Assembly (NCBI GenBank): GCA_022451485.1
Contig: JAKUQS010000014.1
Location: forward strand, 1-64,000
DNA: 64,000 bases
Reading direction: 5' to 3'
Source: Gammaproteobacteria bacterium
GTDB lineage: Bacteria > Pseudomonadota > Gammaproteobacteria > Arenicellales > UBA868
Position 1 is the first letter of the stretch. Every line of letters starts with the position of its first letter. The position numbers and the translations under genes were made by a program. Below are positions 1 to 8,271 of this stretch, in pieces. The notes beneath the pieces are model-generated. The model worked only from the letters and a program-made list of their open reading frames with translations, had not been told where the DNA came from and made no database searches.

Positions 1-60
1 CGGATACCCTTAGGTAAAGACATGGCTGATTGGGAGGAGATGGGTGAGTTCGATGGCTAA
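1..60 (+). CDS. 3' end of an unidentified upstream gene (partial)
   Basis: Frame 1 is open from the window edge to a TAA at 58-60 and reads as a plausible acidic C-terminal tail ending in GEFDG. Only 19 codons are visible, so the family cannot be named. It could also be chance; extending the contig leftwards would settle it. Confidence 0.3.
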   Translation, partial: RIPLGKDMADWEEMGEFDG

Positions 61-305
61 TGAATTATACGACTGACCTTTAAACGTCGAATGGTCTACG
101 CTGATGAGGCCAGGCGACTGTACTTTGATTTCCCGCATTAGAAGTGTCGGAAAGACTTGTTCTTGATTCACCGCCACACTATGCTGATAACGTCAATAGA
201 GAGGATGTATGCCAACATAGGGATTGGTTGTGTCTTTCACTTTAGATCGAGGTGATGACATGGTCCATTGTCTCTGTCCGCATTTAACCCACAGGTACTG
301 CAATT
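61..305. other. Leader region before the aldolase-family gene
   Basis: I see no credible coding frame, strong hairpin or clear sigma-70 box pair here. It presumably carries the promoter of the gene starting at 306. Only a weak AGG lies near 292 in front of the GTG start. Confidence 0.3.
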
Positions 306-1082
306 GTGAATTACGGAATCGAACAAGCGCGACTCGATATTGCTGCCGCACACCGTCTCGGTGCGCGATTTCAATTCAATGAAGGATTTAACGGCGGTCA
401 CTTCACGCTGATGGCGCCAGGTTACAGCGACCGAATACTCACTATTCCGAACGGTCTTCATTGGGAAGAAGTCCGTCCGGACGCGCTGATTCTCATTGAC
501 CTTGCAGGTGACACCGTAGAGGGCGAAGGTGGCGTTGAACGGTCTGCATTTCACATTCATTCCGCATTGCATTTGCGGCGCCCCGATTTGCGGTGTTTTT
601 TACATGCGCATATGCCTTATGCAACGGCGCTAAGCATGCTCAAGGACAATCGCCTTCGACCCTACGGCCAGCAGGCGCTGCGCTTTCACACGAAATGTGC
701 TTATTACGACCATTACAATGCGCTGGCGCATGAGCAGGATGAAGGCGAACGGATGGCTGAAGCCCTTGCTGACCGATCAGTACTGTTTCTTGGACAGCAC
801 GGTGTAATCGTCGGTGGGCCAACAGTGGGGCAGACCTTTCACGACCTTTACTATCTGGAGCGGGCCTGTATGAATCAGGTCATGGCCTTGTGGACTGGAC
901 AGGAGCTTCGCGTTATCCCAGATGAAGAAGGTCGAAAAGCAGAGGCGCAATACGATGGACAGCGCGGCGAGGCGGAATTGCACTTTGCATCGTTAAAGCG
1001 CGTTCTGGCGAAGGAAGATTCGGCGTTTAAGGACATTCGGGCACCTGCCAAGGTAAAAGCCGTATCAAGAACGGCGTCCTGA
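306..1082 (+). CDS. Class II aldolase/adducin family protein
   Basis: A 258-residue protein of the class II aldolase (fuculose-1-phosphate aldolase/adducin) family, cytoplasmic. The family uses a divalent metal held by histidines. The expected ligands are visible as H100 and H102 in LHAHMPYA and H165 in GQHGVIVGG. An acidic catalytic position is less clear, so the substrate and even aldolase activity are not certain; many relatives are decarboxylases or uncharacterised. The start is GTG at 306. The stop overlaps the ATG of the cupin gene by one base, so the two are probably translated together and act on the same small hydroxy or keto acid (inference). Confidence 0.85.
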   Translation: MNYGIEQARLDIAAAHRLGARFQFNEGFNGGHFTLMAPGYSDRILTIPNGLHWEEVRPDALILIDLAGDTVEGEGGVERSAFHIHSALHLRRPDLRCFLHAHMPYATALSMLKDNRLRPYGQQALRFHTKCAYYDHYNALAHEQDEGERMAEALADRSVLFLGQHGVIVGGPTVGQTFHDLYYLERACMNQVMALWTGQELRVIPDEEGRKAEAQYDGQRGEAELHFASLKRVLAKEDSAFKDIRAPAKVKAVSRTAS

Positions 1083-1621
1083 TGGAGGCGATGATGATGG
1101 GCAGAAAAAATGCAGATGGGGCGGTGGTGGTTGGACCTGACGTGTCACCCAGTTATTGGCAACCGGTGCCGGCAAATGGCTTTGCGGAAGTGCGTGTTTC
1201 ACGTAACAACGGTCAGGGAGTGGCTTTTTCGTCGGGAATTCAGTGTATTGCGCCGGGGAGTTACATTCGTGAGCACTGGCACGATCACAACGAAGAACTG
1301 CTGTTTTTTTATGAGGGGACGGGTTGCGCCATTGTCGATGGGATAAAGCATCCGATCGTGCCCGGTACAACGATCTACTTGCCGCCGTTAGCAAAGCATC
1401 GGTTGATTAACGAAGGCGAGGATAATTTAATGATGATGTGGACGTTACTCCCCGGCGGTCTTGAAGACTTCTTCGCTGCTATCGGTCGCCCGCGGACAGT
1501 GGGGGAGTCGGCTCCGGTACCGTTCGAGCGGCCAGCAAACGTGGCTGAGATTGAGCGCGATACGGTCTTCGGCGGAGCGGTCCAACGGTCCACAGCGCGT
1601 GATGAGACTAACACCGACTAA
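1082..1621 (+). CDS. Cupin-domain protein
   Basis: A 179-residue single-domain cupin. The first cupin motif is plain at residues 65-72 (HWHDHNEE), giving the metal-binding His/His/Glu set. The second motif lies around the PGTTIYLPPLAKHRL stretch, with its histidine. The domain covers roughly residues 45-130, followed by a Pro-rich tail. It starts in TGATG overlap with the aldolase-family gene, so it is probably an isomerase, dioxygenase or sugar-acid-handling partner in the same pathway; the substrate is unknown. Its last four bases overlap the end of the convergent dehydrogenase gene. Confidence 0.85.
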   Translation: MEAMMMGRKNADGAVVVGPDVSPSYWQPVPANGFAEVRVSRNNGQGVAFSSGIQCIAPGSYIREHWHDHNEELLFFYEGTGCAIVDGIKHPIVPGTTIYLPPLAKHRLINEGEDNLMMMWTLLPGGLEDFFAAIGRPRTVGESAPVPFERPANVAEIERDTVFGGAVQRSTARDETNTD

Positions 1622-2520
1622 TCTCCGGTATTGGATTCACCCCGCCGTGCGCCTCGTTGGCGTTCCATCAGGCTGCACCAATCCCAACGTTTGCCGCCGA
1701 GGGCTTCTACATCGGACAGAAATTGGTCGACCAATGCGGTAACCGGCAGACCTACACCGCTACGGCGAGCTTCGGCCAGGCACAGACCGATATCCTTACG
1801 CATGAGCTCTGTGGCAAAGCCAAATTCATAATCCGAGTTCGCCATTGCCTGCCAACGGTTGTCCATTTGCCACGATGCTGAGGCGCCGGACAGCATCACT
1901 CCCACTACCTTTTCAAGATCAAGCCCGGCTGTTTCGGCAAAGTCGAGGCCCTCGGCCAGTGCTTGACCGATACCAACGACGCAGATCTGATTGGTCATCT
2001 TGGTCAGTTGGCCAGTACCTGCATCGCCCATGTGGCTGATGCGCTTGGCGTAGCACTCAAGCAGCGGGCGTACTCTATCGATATCGGTTGTCGTGCCTCC
2101 TGCCATGATGGCGAGGGTCCCGCGGGTTGCACCGTCGACGCCGCCAGAAACGGGCGCATCGATGAAGCCGAGATCACGGGTACTAGCGTCACGGGCCAGC
2201 GTGCGTGAGATTTGGACCGAGGCGGTGGTGTGATCTACCCATACGCCACTACTTGGCAGATGATCAAGAATGCCCTCGGCGACTGCCTGCAATTGTGCAT
2301 CGGCTGGCAGTGAGGTAATCACGACCTCGGCGTCACTGGCAGCGGCCCCCGCTGATGGAGCAGAGGTTCCCTCGTGGTTTTGGCACCAGCGGCTTAGCGT
2401 GTCGAGGTTGGGTTCAACGACGGTCACGTTGTGCCCTGCGGCCGCCAGGTGTCCAGCTATTGGGCCACCCATGCGGCCAAGTCCAATGAATGCGATTTTC
2501 ATCTGTGCTTTCTCCGTCAT
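1618..2520 (-). CDS. NAD(P)-dependent oxidoreductase, 3-hydroxyisobutyrate dehydrogenase family
   Basis: A beta-hydroxyacid dehydrogenase of about 300 residues. The Rossmann motif GLGRMGGPIAGHL follows the start, the substrate-binding segment DAPVSGGVDGATRGTLA lies near residue 120, and the catalytic lysine sits in GTGQLTKMTNQ. A longer frame runs upstream to 2616. I chose ATG 2520 because it sits directly before the Rossmann strand and overlaps the ogt stop as ATGA. It probably reduces or oxidises a short 3-hydroxy or 2-hydroxymethyl acid, perhaps tied to the convergent aldolase/cupin pair. The exact substrate cannot be read from sequence. Confidence 0.88.
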   Translation of the reverse strand: MTEKAQMKIAFIGLGRMGGPIAGHLAAAGHNVTVVEPNLDTLSRWCQNHEGTSAPSAGAAASDAEVVITSLPADAQLQAVAEGILDHLPSSGVWVDHTTASVQISRTLARDASTRDLGFIDAPVSGGVDGATRGTLAIMAGGTTTDIDRVRPLLECYAKRISHMGDAGTGQLTKMTNQICVVGIGQALAEGLDFAETAGLDLEKVVGVMLSGASASWQMDNRWQAMANSDYEFGFATELMRKDIGLCLAEARRSGVGLPVTALVDQFLSDVEALGGKRWDWCSLMERQRGARRGESNTGD

Positions 2521-3029
2521 GCCCTGCCCCGCTCTAGCTCGAGCAAGGCCTTTTTGTAGTGCAAACCACCGGCATAGCCTGTAAGTTGACCGTTGGCACC
2601 GATCACGCGGTGACATGGAATTACGATGGCAATGGGGTTTTTCCCGTTGGCACCACCTACGGCGCGAACGGCTTTCGCGTTGCCAACCGCTGTAGCGATG
2701 TCGCGATAACTTCTGGTTTCACCGTAAGGAATCTTAAGAAGCGCGTCCCAGACGCGGCGCTGGAACGGCGTACCTTGGGGCGCGAGGTCGAGGGAAAACG
2801 ATTGGCGTTTGCCTTCAAAGTACTCGTCCAGCTGTCGTGCGCAGTCGTTGTATGCGGTTTTGCTGTGTGTCCATTGAGGCAGTGGCCAGTCAGTCGGTCG
2901 CTGTGTTGGCAAAGTCAGTGAATGCAGCTGCTCGTTATGGCCCACAAGTAGAATGTGCCCTAACGGTGACTTGTAGTTTTGGTAGTGCATGATGAGACGA
3001 TTATGGTGACAGTTCAGTCCAGGTGCCAC
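2517..3029 (-). CDS. ogt: Methylated-DNA-protein-cysteine S-methyltransferase
   Basis: Ogt/AGT suicide enzyme that moves an alkyl group from O6-alkylguanine in DNA to its own cysteine. The active-site motif IPCHRVIG and the downstream GYAGGLHYKKALL segment are intact, as is the helix-turn-helix part (TPFQRRVWDALLKIPYGET). Two starts are possible: GTG at 3029, which overlaps the glycosylase stop, and ATG at 2990, which gives the usual short N-terminus beginning MHYQNYKSP. With the AlkA-like gene upstream it forms a small alkylation-repair operon. No Ada regulatory domain is present. Confidence 0.93.
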   Translation of the reverse strand: MAPGLNCHHNRLIMHYQNYKSPLGHILLVGHNEQLHSLTLPTQRPTDWPLPQWTHSKTAYNDCARQLDEYFEGKRQSFSLDLAPQGTPFQRRVWDALLKIPYGETRSYRDIATAVGNAKAVRAVGGANGKNPIAIVIPCHRVIGANGQLTGYAGGLHYKKALLELERGRA

Positions 3030-3820
3030 AACTGAAATGTCAGGTAACTTCCCCAGGGATGTCGCAGTGTTGGATCGATGTCCAGTTCAAGTGCTGCCAG
3101 TTTGCGTTTTACACCCAGATCGCCGGACAGGAAAATATCTTCGGCACCTTCGCCGCGAAGCCTGGCGTAGTCGATCGTCCATGGCCCAATACCCTTTAAC
3201 TTTAGCCATTGTTCCGGCTTTGCTTGGGGTTGGCCCAGGCAGAAGGTGGCAAGACGCGCGAGCGTGGCTTTGCGTTGGTGTGGCATTCTTAGTTCATCGA
3301 ACAATTGTCCCGACAGTTGACTTGGGGAGGGGAACAGTCGCGCAGTGCGATAGCGAGCACCGTAGTGTTGTACGAGTTCTCGCGTGAGGTGGGTCGCCGC
3401 GCTGACGCTGACCTGTTGTCCGAGGACTGCGCGCACTCCGGCTTCGAATACATTCCAACACCGGGGAATTCGAAGTCCAGGAATAAAATGGTTAGCGAAG
3501 CGATAGTTTGTACGTAAGTGTTCGTCAATGGCAGCACTGTTGGCATCGAGATCGAGGACTCGTCGGATAGTGGCAATCAGATCACCCGGGCATGCGGGAC
3601 CAGCTTTAGTTTCGATCTGCACGTGAAAGGTGTTCTCCCGAGGGCGATGGGTGGCAGTAAACGAACCCGATATCCCGCAGGTGGTGAAGGTGCGTCCATA
3701 GCTGCTCTCATCCAGCCATTCAACGTCGGTGATTAGTCGCTTTTTGATGAACGCATGGACCCGTTCCCAGTCGTATGGTGGGGTGTAATCAAGCGCCAAC
3801 TCACGGGTAGTGGTTGCCAT
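3014..3820 (-). CDS. DNA-3-methyladenine glycosylase, AlkA type
   Basis: A base-excision glycosylase of 268 residues. The N-terminal AlkA_N domain (about 1-115) is followed by the HhH-GPD domain. The helix-hairpin-helix reads LKGIGPWTIDYA, and the catalytic aspartate lies a little further on in SGDLGVK. The segment AVRAVLGQQVSVSAA is typical of AlkA. It removes 3-methyladenine and related alkylated bases, leaving an abasic site. It precedes ogt with overlap or near contact, so the two repair genes are coexpressed. There is no Ada-like Zn-finger or AraC domain, so this is the glycosylase alone. Confidence 0.9.
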   Translation of the reverse strand: MATTTRELALDYTPPYDWERVHAFIKKRLITDVEWLDESSYGRTFTTCGISGSFTATHRPRENTFHVQIETKAGPACPGDLIATIRRVLDLDANSAAIDEHLRTNYRFANHFIPGLRIPRCWNVFEAGVRAVLGQQVSVSAATHLTRELVQHYGARYRTARLFPSPSQLSGQLFDELRMPHQRKATLARLATFCLGQPQAKPEQWLKLKGIGPWTIDYARLRGEGAEDIFLSGDLGVKRKLAALELDIDPTLRHPWGSYLTFQLWHLD

Positions 3821-3883
3821 GTTGGCCCTTCAGGTATTGAGACGTTGATCCCGCTGCCTCTTTGGTCAAATCAATCGCCAGTG

Positions 3884-5293
3884 CTAAATCAGCCCCTTGG
3901 GTTGCCGCTTTTCTTCTATCGTTGCCTGTTCAAGTGCCCAGCCAATTCGGAGGACGGTTGCCTCGGCGAAAGGATGCCCATGAATACATAGTGATATGGG
4001 TAGACCATCTGGTCCGTAACCGTTCGGTAGGGCGAGTGCGCAGAGTTCAAGAAAATTAGTCGCTCGAGTGTAGTAAGCCGGGATCACCGTTTCATCGACC
4101 TCCGATGCAGGGATAGCTGTGGTAAAGCCGGTCGGCGTCAGCAAAGCATCAATTTCTTTCATGAGGTCCCGAAAAGTGCTCCGCCACGCGTTCATCTCCC
4201 GCATCCCATGAAGGTATTCTTTCGCGGTAACGTCGCGACCTGCGAGCATGCGTTGACGAACATGTTGATCCAGAGGAATATCTTCTTGATCCATCAGCTC
4301 GCAGGTTGTGGCATAGCCTTCAGCGCTTGCGACAGCAGACACGGCATTTCGAAAATCGCCGAACGAGCAGGGAAGTTCAACATTGACGAGGACAGCGCCA
4401 AGGGACTGCAGCACTCTGAGAGATTCATCGTAAGCAGCCAACACCGGGGCGGTAGCGTGAGTGCGTTCCGCTTCCGGCATGATGGCAAGACGCATCCCAT
4501 CAATTCCTTTCTTCAAGGTGGGCATCGGATCAACGGCCGTATGAAGGGTGGTTACTGGATCGTTTGGATCGGTACCTTGCATCAAGTTATAGATCAGTGC
4601 GGCGTCTTCCACGCAACGAACGAGAGGGCCAACGCTATCTAGGGTAGTGGATAATGGCATCACTCCGTGATTTGAGACTCGGCCAAAGGTTGGCTTCAGG
4701 CCAACCAGTCCACAGAAGCCGGAGGGTAAACGAACTGAGCCGCCAGTATCAGTCCCTAGTGTAAAGCCGGCGAGTCCTGCGGCACTTGCAACACCGGAGC
4801 CGCTGCTTGAACCGCCTGGAATTCGGTGAGTGGTTAGATCCCAGGGGTTCCAGGGTGTGCCTCGATGTTCGTTTGTCCCCCAACCGCCTAAAGCAAATTC
4901 CACTGTCTGAGTTTTTCCGATCACGATGGCGCCCGCCGCCTCAAGTTTGGCTATCACAGTCGCCGTATGATCAGAAATTCGGCCTTCAAGGGCCATTGAA
5001 CCCCACGTCGTTTGGTGGCCACTATATTCGATGATGTCTTTGACTCCGAACGGGATCCCGTGGAGTGGTCCACGCCAACGACCTTCTTCGGCGTCACGGT
5101 CAGCACTTTGCGCCGCTGCGCGGGAATGATCAGCTAGGACACTGACATAAGCATTCAACTTCGCGTCAAAGCGATCGATTCTCTCAAGGTAGAGATTCGT
5201 TAGTTGCAGCGCGGTCAGTTCACGAGCGCGCAACTTGCGGGCCAGTTCGTGAACGGGCGCAAAGGCGATGGATTGGGGGAGGTCTGTGCTCAT
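3884..5293 (-). CDS. Amidase-signature hydrolase
   Basis: An amidase-signature enzyme of about 469 residues, cytoplasmic. The Ser-cisSer-Lys catalytic machinery is visible: lysine in IPFGVKDII, the serine-rich loop GGSSSGSGVASAAG, and TDTGGSVRLPSGFCG with the nucleophile. The frame is open to 5353, but ATG 5293 (MSTDLPQS) gives the normal N-terminus. GatB or GatC neighbours are absent, so it is a catabolic amidase rather than the tRNA amidotransferase subunit. The substrate is unknown; allophanate, aryl or aliphatic amides are all possible for the family. Confidence 0.9.
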   Translation of the reverse strand: MSTDLPQSIAFAPVHELARKLRARELTALQLTNLYLERIDRFDAKLNAYVSVLADHSRAAAQSADRDAEEGRWRGPLHGIPFGVKDIIEYSGHQTTWGSMALEGRISDHTATVIAKLEAAGAIVIGKTQTVEFALGGWGTNEHRGTPWNPWDLTTHRIPGGSSSGSGVASAAGLAGFTLGTDTGGSVRLPSGFCGLVGLKPTFGRVSNHGVMPLSTTLDSVGPLVRCVEDAALIYNLMQGTDPNDPVTTLHTAVDPMPTLKKGIDGMRLAIMPEAERTHATAPVLAAYDESLRVLQSLGAVLVNVELPCSFGDFRNAVSAVASAEGYATTCELMDQEDIPLDQHVRQRMLAGRDVTAKEYLHGMREMNAWRSTFRDLMKEIDALLTPTGFTTAIPASEVDETVIPAYYTRATNFLELCALALPNGYGPDGLPISLCIHGHPFAEATVLRIGWALEQATIEEKRQPKGLI

Positions 5294-5534
5294 CGGCGTT
5301 ACAGTCAACAGTTTAAAGTGACGTTCAACATAGCATAGTTTGCTATTAGCCAATTTGCTTCGGCGTGGAGACTGCCCGTAGATGGATTAGGGCCGCCGAC
5401 TGTGAGCTTATGCCTGAATCAAAACAACCGTCAGCTGGATCGTGGCTAGAAAATCGAACTTCTATTAGCTGAGTTTCTGTGACGCTATTTAATCGTTCTG
5501 TTCTGGAAAAGGAGACAGGATAGGTAAAAAATTG

Positions 5535-5822
5535 TCAGTGCAACAGTAGTGGTTTAGGCTGACTACTAGATGCATCAGCTTCTGCGGGTTCCATCCAGTG
5601 ATACTTCAGTAGTTTTTCTAAAGTTGCAGCCAGCATTGGGAGCTCACGAATGCTAGTGCACGAATGAAGAATACGTAGGTGATTATGAATGGCGCGCGCT
5701 AATTGAGGGTCGGGGTCGGTGTCGGTGTTGCGGCGATGAGCATAAGATGAAAGCATATACAACAAGGCGGAGATTACCCCTTCGACACTTCCTGCCATCG
5801 GAAGACTGCCTGACTTACTCAT
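5535..5822 (-). CDS. Small conserved-type protein in the iron/peroxide operon, function unknown
   Basis: A 95-residue soluble protein with no recognised motif, signal peptide or membrane segment. The middle is helical, with two Leu-rich stretches (ARAIHNHLRILHS and ATLEKLLKYHW). It is the last gene of the leftward run that begins with fbpA, 38 bases after the peroxiredoxin. I recall small proteins of this size beside peroxiredoxin/DUF2325 genes in other proteobacteria, but I cannot verify homology here. A role in iron or peroxide handling is inferred from position only. Confidence 0.65.
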   Translation of the reverse strand: MSKSGSLPMAGSVEGVISALLYMLSSYAHRRNTDTDPDPQLARAIHNHLRILHSCTSIRELPMLAATLEKLLKYHWMEPAEADASSSQPKPLLLH

Positions 5823-5860
5823 ATGATGAAGCTTGTTATGTGTTTCTTGCGCACGATCAG

Positions 5861-6508
5861 CTACCTTGGGAGTCTGAGTAAAAGTCGCTCAGCATGTGTC
5901 TTTAAGTAGTCAGCGACTCCTGAAGGGGTATTGATCATTCCAGGGTCTCCCTGATTCCAGCCCGCCGGGCACACCTGTCCATTTTCTTCAAAAAATTGTA
6001 GTCCTTCGATGATTCGCAGGAATTCATCAATATTCCGTCCAATGGGTTCATCGTTTATCGATTGATGGCGTATGACCTGATTTTTGTCAATTACAAAGGT
6101 TCCACGCATGGCTGTCCCGGTTTCGTAATGTGACGCGTTAGACGGTGCGCGTAATCCATAATTGGATAGGATGGTTCCATCAAGATCGCTTGCCATCGTG
6201 AACGACACGGGCCCGATACCCCCAGAATCGAGCGATGTGTTACGCCACGCGTTGTGAGTAAAGTGTGAGTCGCCGGATAGAGCGACTACCTCTGTGTCTA
6301 ACTCACGGAAGCGATCCATGCGGTGATTTAGCGCGATGAGTTCTGAAGGGCAGACAAAAGTGAAATCGAGTGGATAAAAGAAAAGCAATGCGTATTTGTC
6401 CCTGATGCGTGTGTGCAAATTGAAATTATCGATGATTCCACCGTCGCTTTGAACGGCGCTACAGGTAAAGTCTGGCGCGATTTCTCCTATGAGTGGGCTG
6501 CTCATCAT
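5861..6508 (-). CDS. Typical 2-Cys peroxiredoxin (AhpC/TSA family)
   Basis: A thiol peroxidase of about 215 residues that reduces hydrogen peroxide and organic hydroperoxides. The peroxidatic cysteine is in DFTFVCPSEL near residue 53 and the resolving cysteine is in QVCPAGW near residue 180, which is the typical 2-Cys arrangement. I chose ATG 6508 because a good AAGGAC ribosome site precedes it and it lies one base after the upstream stop; a second ATG follows at once. No AhpF-like reductase is in the window. Linkage to fbpA and the DUF2325 gene suggests it is made under iron limitation or oxidative stress. Confidence 0.93.
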   Translation of the reverse strand: MMSSPLIGEIAPDFTCSAVQSDGGIIDNFNLHTRIRDKYALLFFYPLDFTFVCPSELIALNHRMDRFRELDTEVVALSGDSHFTHNAWRNTSLDSGGIGPVSFTMASDLDGTILSNYGLRAPSNASHYETGTAMRGTFVIDKNQVIRHQSINDEPIGRNIDEFLRIIEGLQFFEENGQVCPAGWNQGDPGMINTPSGVADYLKTHAERLLLRLPR

Positions 6509-6509
6509 T

Positions 6510-6878
6510 TTATTTGTCCTTTGCAAGTACGTAATCGATTGTGATGTCCGACGATGTCGGCTGCTGTTTAGATTTTGGTTGCGGGTTAGAAAGAGCTTGT
6601 TTGAACGCTTCCCATAAAATTAGTTTGGCTTCTGCGTTTGTTGGTGAAACATCCGTAAGCGAGACCTGTGACTCATGCACTAGTCGAGACAAGATATCGG
6701 GACAGATTGTTATTTCGACATGATGTGCATTCCAACGGGCCTTGGAACTGAGAGGCGAATTCCGAGAGCACTCCGTAACCATGACTCGCCCCATAAATTG
6801 ATCGTCTTGTGCCGCCAAAGTTGCATTAGGCGATTGCTTTTCTGGGTAGGAATGATCGACTGAGATGGTATGAGGCAT
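6510..6878 (-). CDS. Hypothetical protein between DUF2325 and peroxiredoxin genes
   Basis: A soluble protein of about 122 residues that I do not recognise. The N-terminal third is polar. The C-terminal half has a plausible helical pattern (ITICPDILSRLV, then AKLILWEAFKQAL), with two cysteines in the protein. ATG 6878 comes one base after the DUF2325 stop, and the gene's own stop lies one base before the peroxiredoxin ATG, so all three are tightly coupled. A longer frame goes up to 6932, but that would overlap the preceding gene. Function is unknown; position suggests the same iron/peroxide response. Confidence 0.6.
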   Translation of the reverse strand: MPHTISVDHSYPEKQSPNATLAAQDDQFMGRVMVTECSRNSPLSSKARWNAHHVEITICPDILSRLVHESQVSLTDVSPTNAEAKLILWEAFKQALSNPQPKSKQQPTSSDITIDYVLAKDK

Positions 6879-6879
6879 T

Positions 6880-8262
6880 TCAGTTGGCAGTCGATGATTG
6901 CTGTGCATCAGTCTGAGATTGAACGAGAGCATCAGAAAATGCAGCCAGACTGGACCTTCGCAACAGAAGGCAGTCTTTTGCTAGTCGTTTGCAGTGACGC
7001 TTGACTCTGTTCACCGCCTCATGACTTACGGAATCAATCGGACAACAGATAACGTCCGCTCGATGAAGCAGAGACTCCAATCGTTGGGAGCCATCCTCAA
7101 GTCCCCCGTCATGGTAATGAAAGTGGCCGTTAAAACGTTCTACTAGCGATCGGAAGAAACGCTGACGCCCAGTCTGACCGCCGACGTAGAGAATTGATTG
7201 GCCAGATAAATCTATAGCGGGATTCTGATCATCAGTTTCGTTAGATTCAGAATTGTTGTGCAGGCTAGTAATCAGGAGCGCCTGCATCGACCCATGTTCT
7301 CTTTCAGCGCAGCGTAGCTGGTCCCGTAAGTGTTGTATCTGACTTTTCAGAGCGCTTTCAGTTGAGCGTAATTCGAGATTTTCTGCGCGATTTCGCTCGT
7401 TATCCAGCCGCAGGGTAGCGAGGCTGCGGGCGAGTCGGTTTTTTTTATTTTTAAGGTCCGTAATTTCGGCTTGTGGTTCGCCAGCGCGATATCGGTCACA
7501 AATCTTCTGTAATTCGCGATTTTTTGCGTTAGTAATATTTACTTTATGGCTCAGGTGGGTGACAGCATGGCGTTGCTCTTCTTTGCTTTGTTCCAAGCAG
7601 CGCAACTGTTCTTTTAGTTGTCTATTGTGATCGCGGATTTCATCAGCTTGTTTCTGAGTTATGCGGATTGATGCGCCATTCAGGTGCGACATCATGTGAA
7701 TATCGCCAAGTGCTTCTTCTAGCAGTTTTTGTGTGGTGTGCGGGTTTGTCAGGAGCGCCCAGTACGCTCCGGCTGCGTCCCCAGATTTGACAGCCTGTCG
7801 CCATAATTTTGACTGTGTTTCGTGTTTCGTAGTATGAAAGCGCTGCGCGACCGATGCATACTTTTTTTCCAAATGTTTTTGAAGGAGCCGAATGTGGTGA
7901 TCTGTTTTGATGGCCCCATTGACAAACGTACTGTGCAGATGAAAGTCGCCAAGCTGACTAAAATTTGTGGACCCGCATTTTTTTGCAATCTTACGTAAAT
8001 CGGCAATTGAGACGCAGGTCCCGATCAGACTGCAGTGGTACTTTGCATCGATATGCCAGAGTTTCTTCTTTTGATGATTGGGTAATGGATTACGTAGCGC
8101 CGCCGAGTATGTTGGCAGCGCAGTGGTTTCGCAAGAATTGTTATCGATTGCTTTGTTTGTAGATTGGTTGAACATTTTTTTGGCAAGACTGTGTAAAAAA
8201 AGCGCACCGTTTCCCTCCACCTGGGAGTTAAGAGGACGGACGGTGCCACTCCGGGTCACCAT
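6880..8262 (-). CDS. DUF2325 domain-containing coiled-coil protein
   Basis: A 460-residue cytoplasmic protein with three parts. Residues about 65-200 hold a Cys/His-rich module beginning LWHIDAKYHCSLIGTC. A long coiled coil fills about 205-330. The C-terminal DUF2325 domain (about 355-445) has a Rossmann-like start, ILYVGGQTGRQRFF. Proteins of this build commonly sit in iron- or haem-related clusters of proteobacteria, but no biochemical role is established to my knowledge. It begins 9 bases after the fbpA stop and has no clear ribosome site; ATG 8175 is a possible shorter start. A sensor or scaffold role in iron/peroxide stress is inference. Confidence 0.8.
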   Translation of the reverse strand: MVTRSGTVRPLNSQVEGNGALFLHSLAKKMFNQSTNKAIDNNSCETTALPTYSAALRNPLPNHQKKKLWHIDAKYHCSLIGTCVSIADLRKIAKKCGSTNFSQLGDFHLHSTFVNGAIKTDHHIRLLQKHLEKKYASVAQRFHTTKHETQSKLWRQAVKSGDAAGAYWALLTNPHTTQKLLEEALGDIHMMSHLNGASIRITQKQADEIRDHNRQLKEQLRCLEQSKEEQRHAVTHLSHKVNITNAKNRELQKICDRYRAGEPQAEITDLKNKKNRLARSLATLRLDNERNRAENLELRSTESALKSQIQHLRDQLRCAEREHGSMQALLITSLHNNSESNETDDQNPAIDLSGQSILYVGGQTGRQRFFRSLVERFNGHFHYHDGGLEDGSQRLESLLHRADVICCPIDSVSHEAVNRVKRHCKRLAKDCLLLRRSSLAAFSDALVQSQTDAQQSSTAN

Positions 8263-8271
8263 TTAGCTTGG

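Noticed and set aside
2521-2616. N-terminal extension of the dehydrogenase frame
   Set aside because: The extension overlaps ogt and lacks family similarity; ATG 2520 is coupled to the ogt stop.
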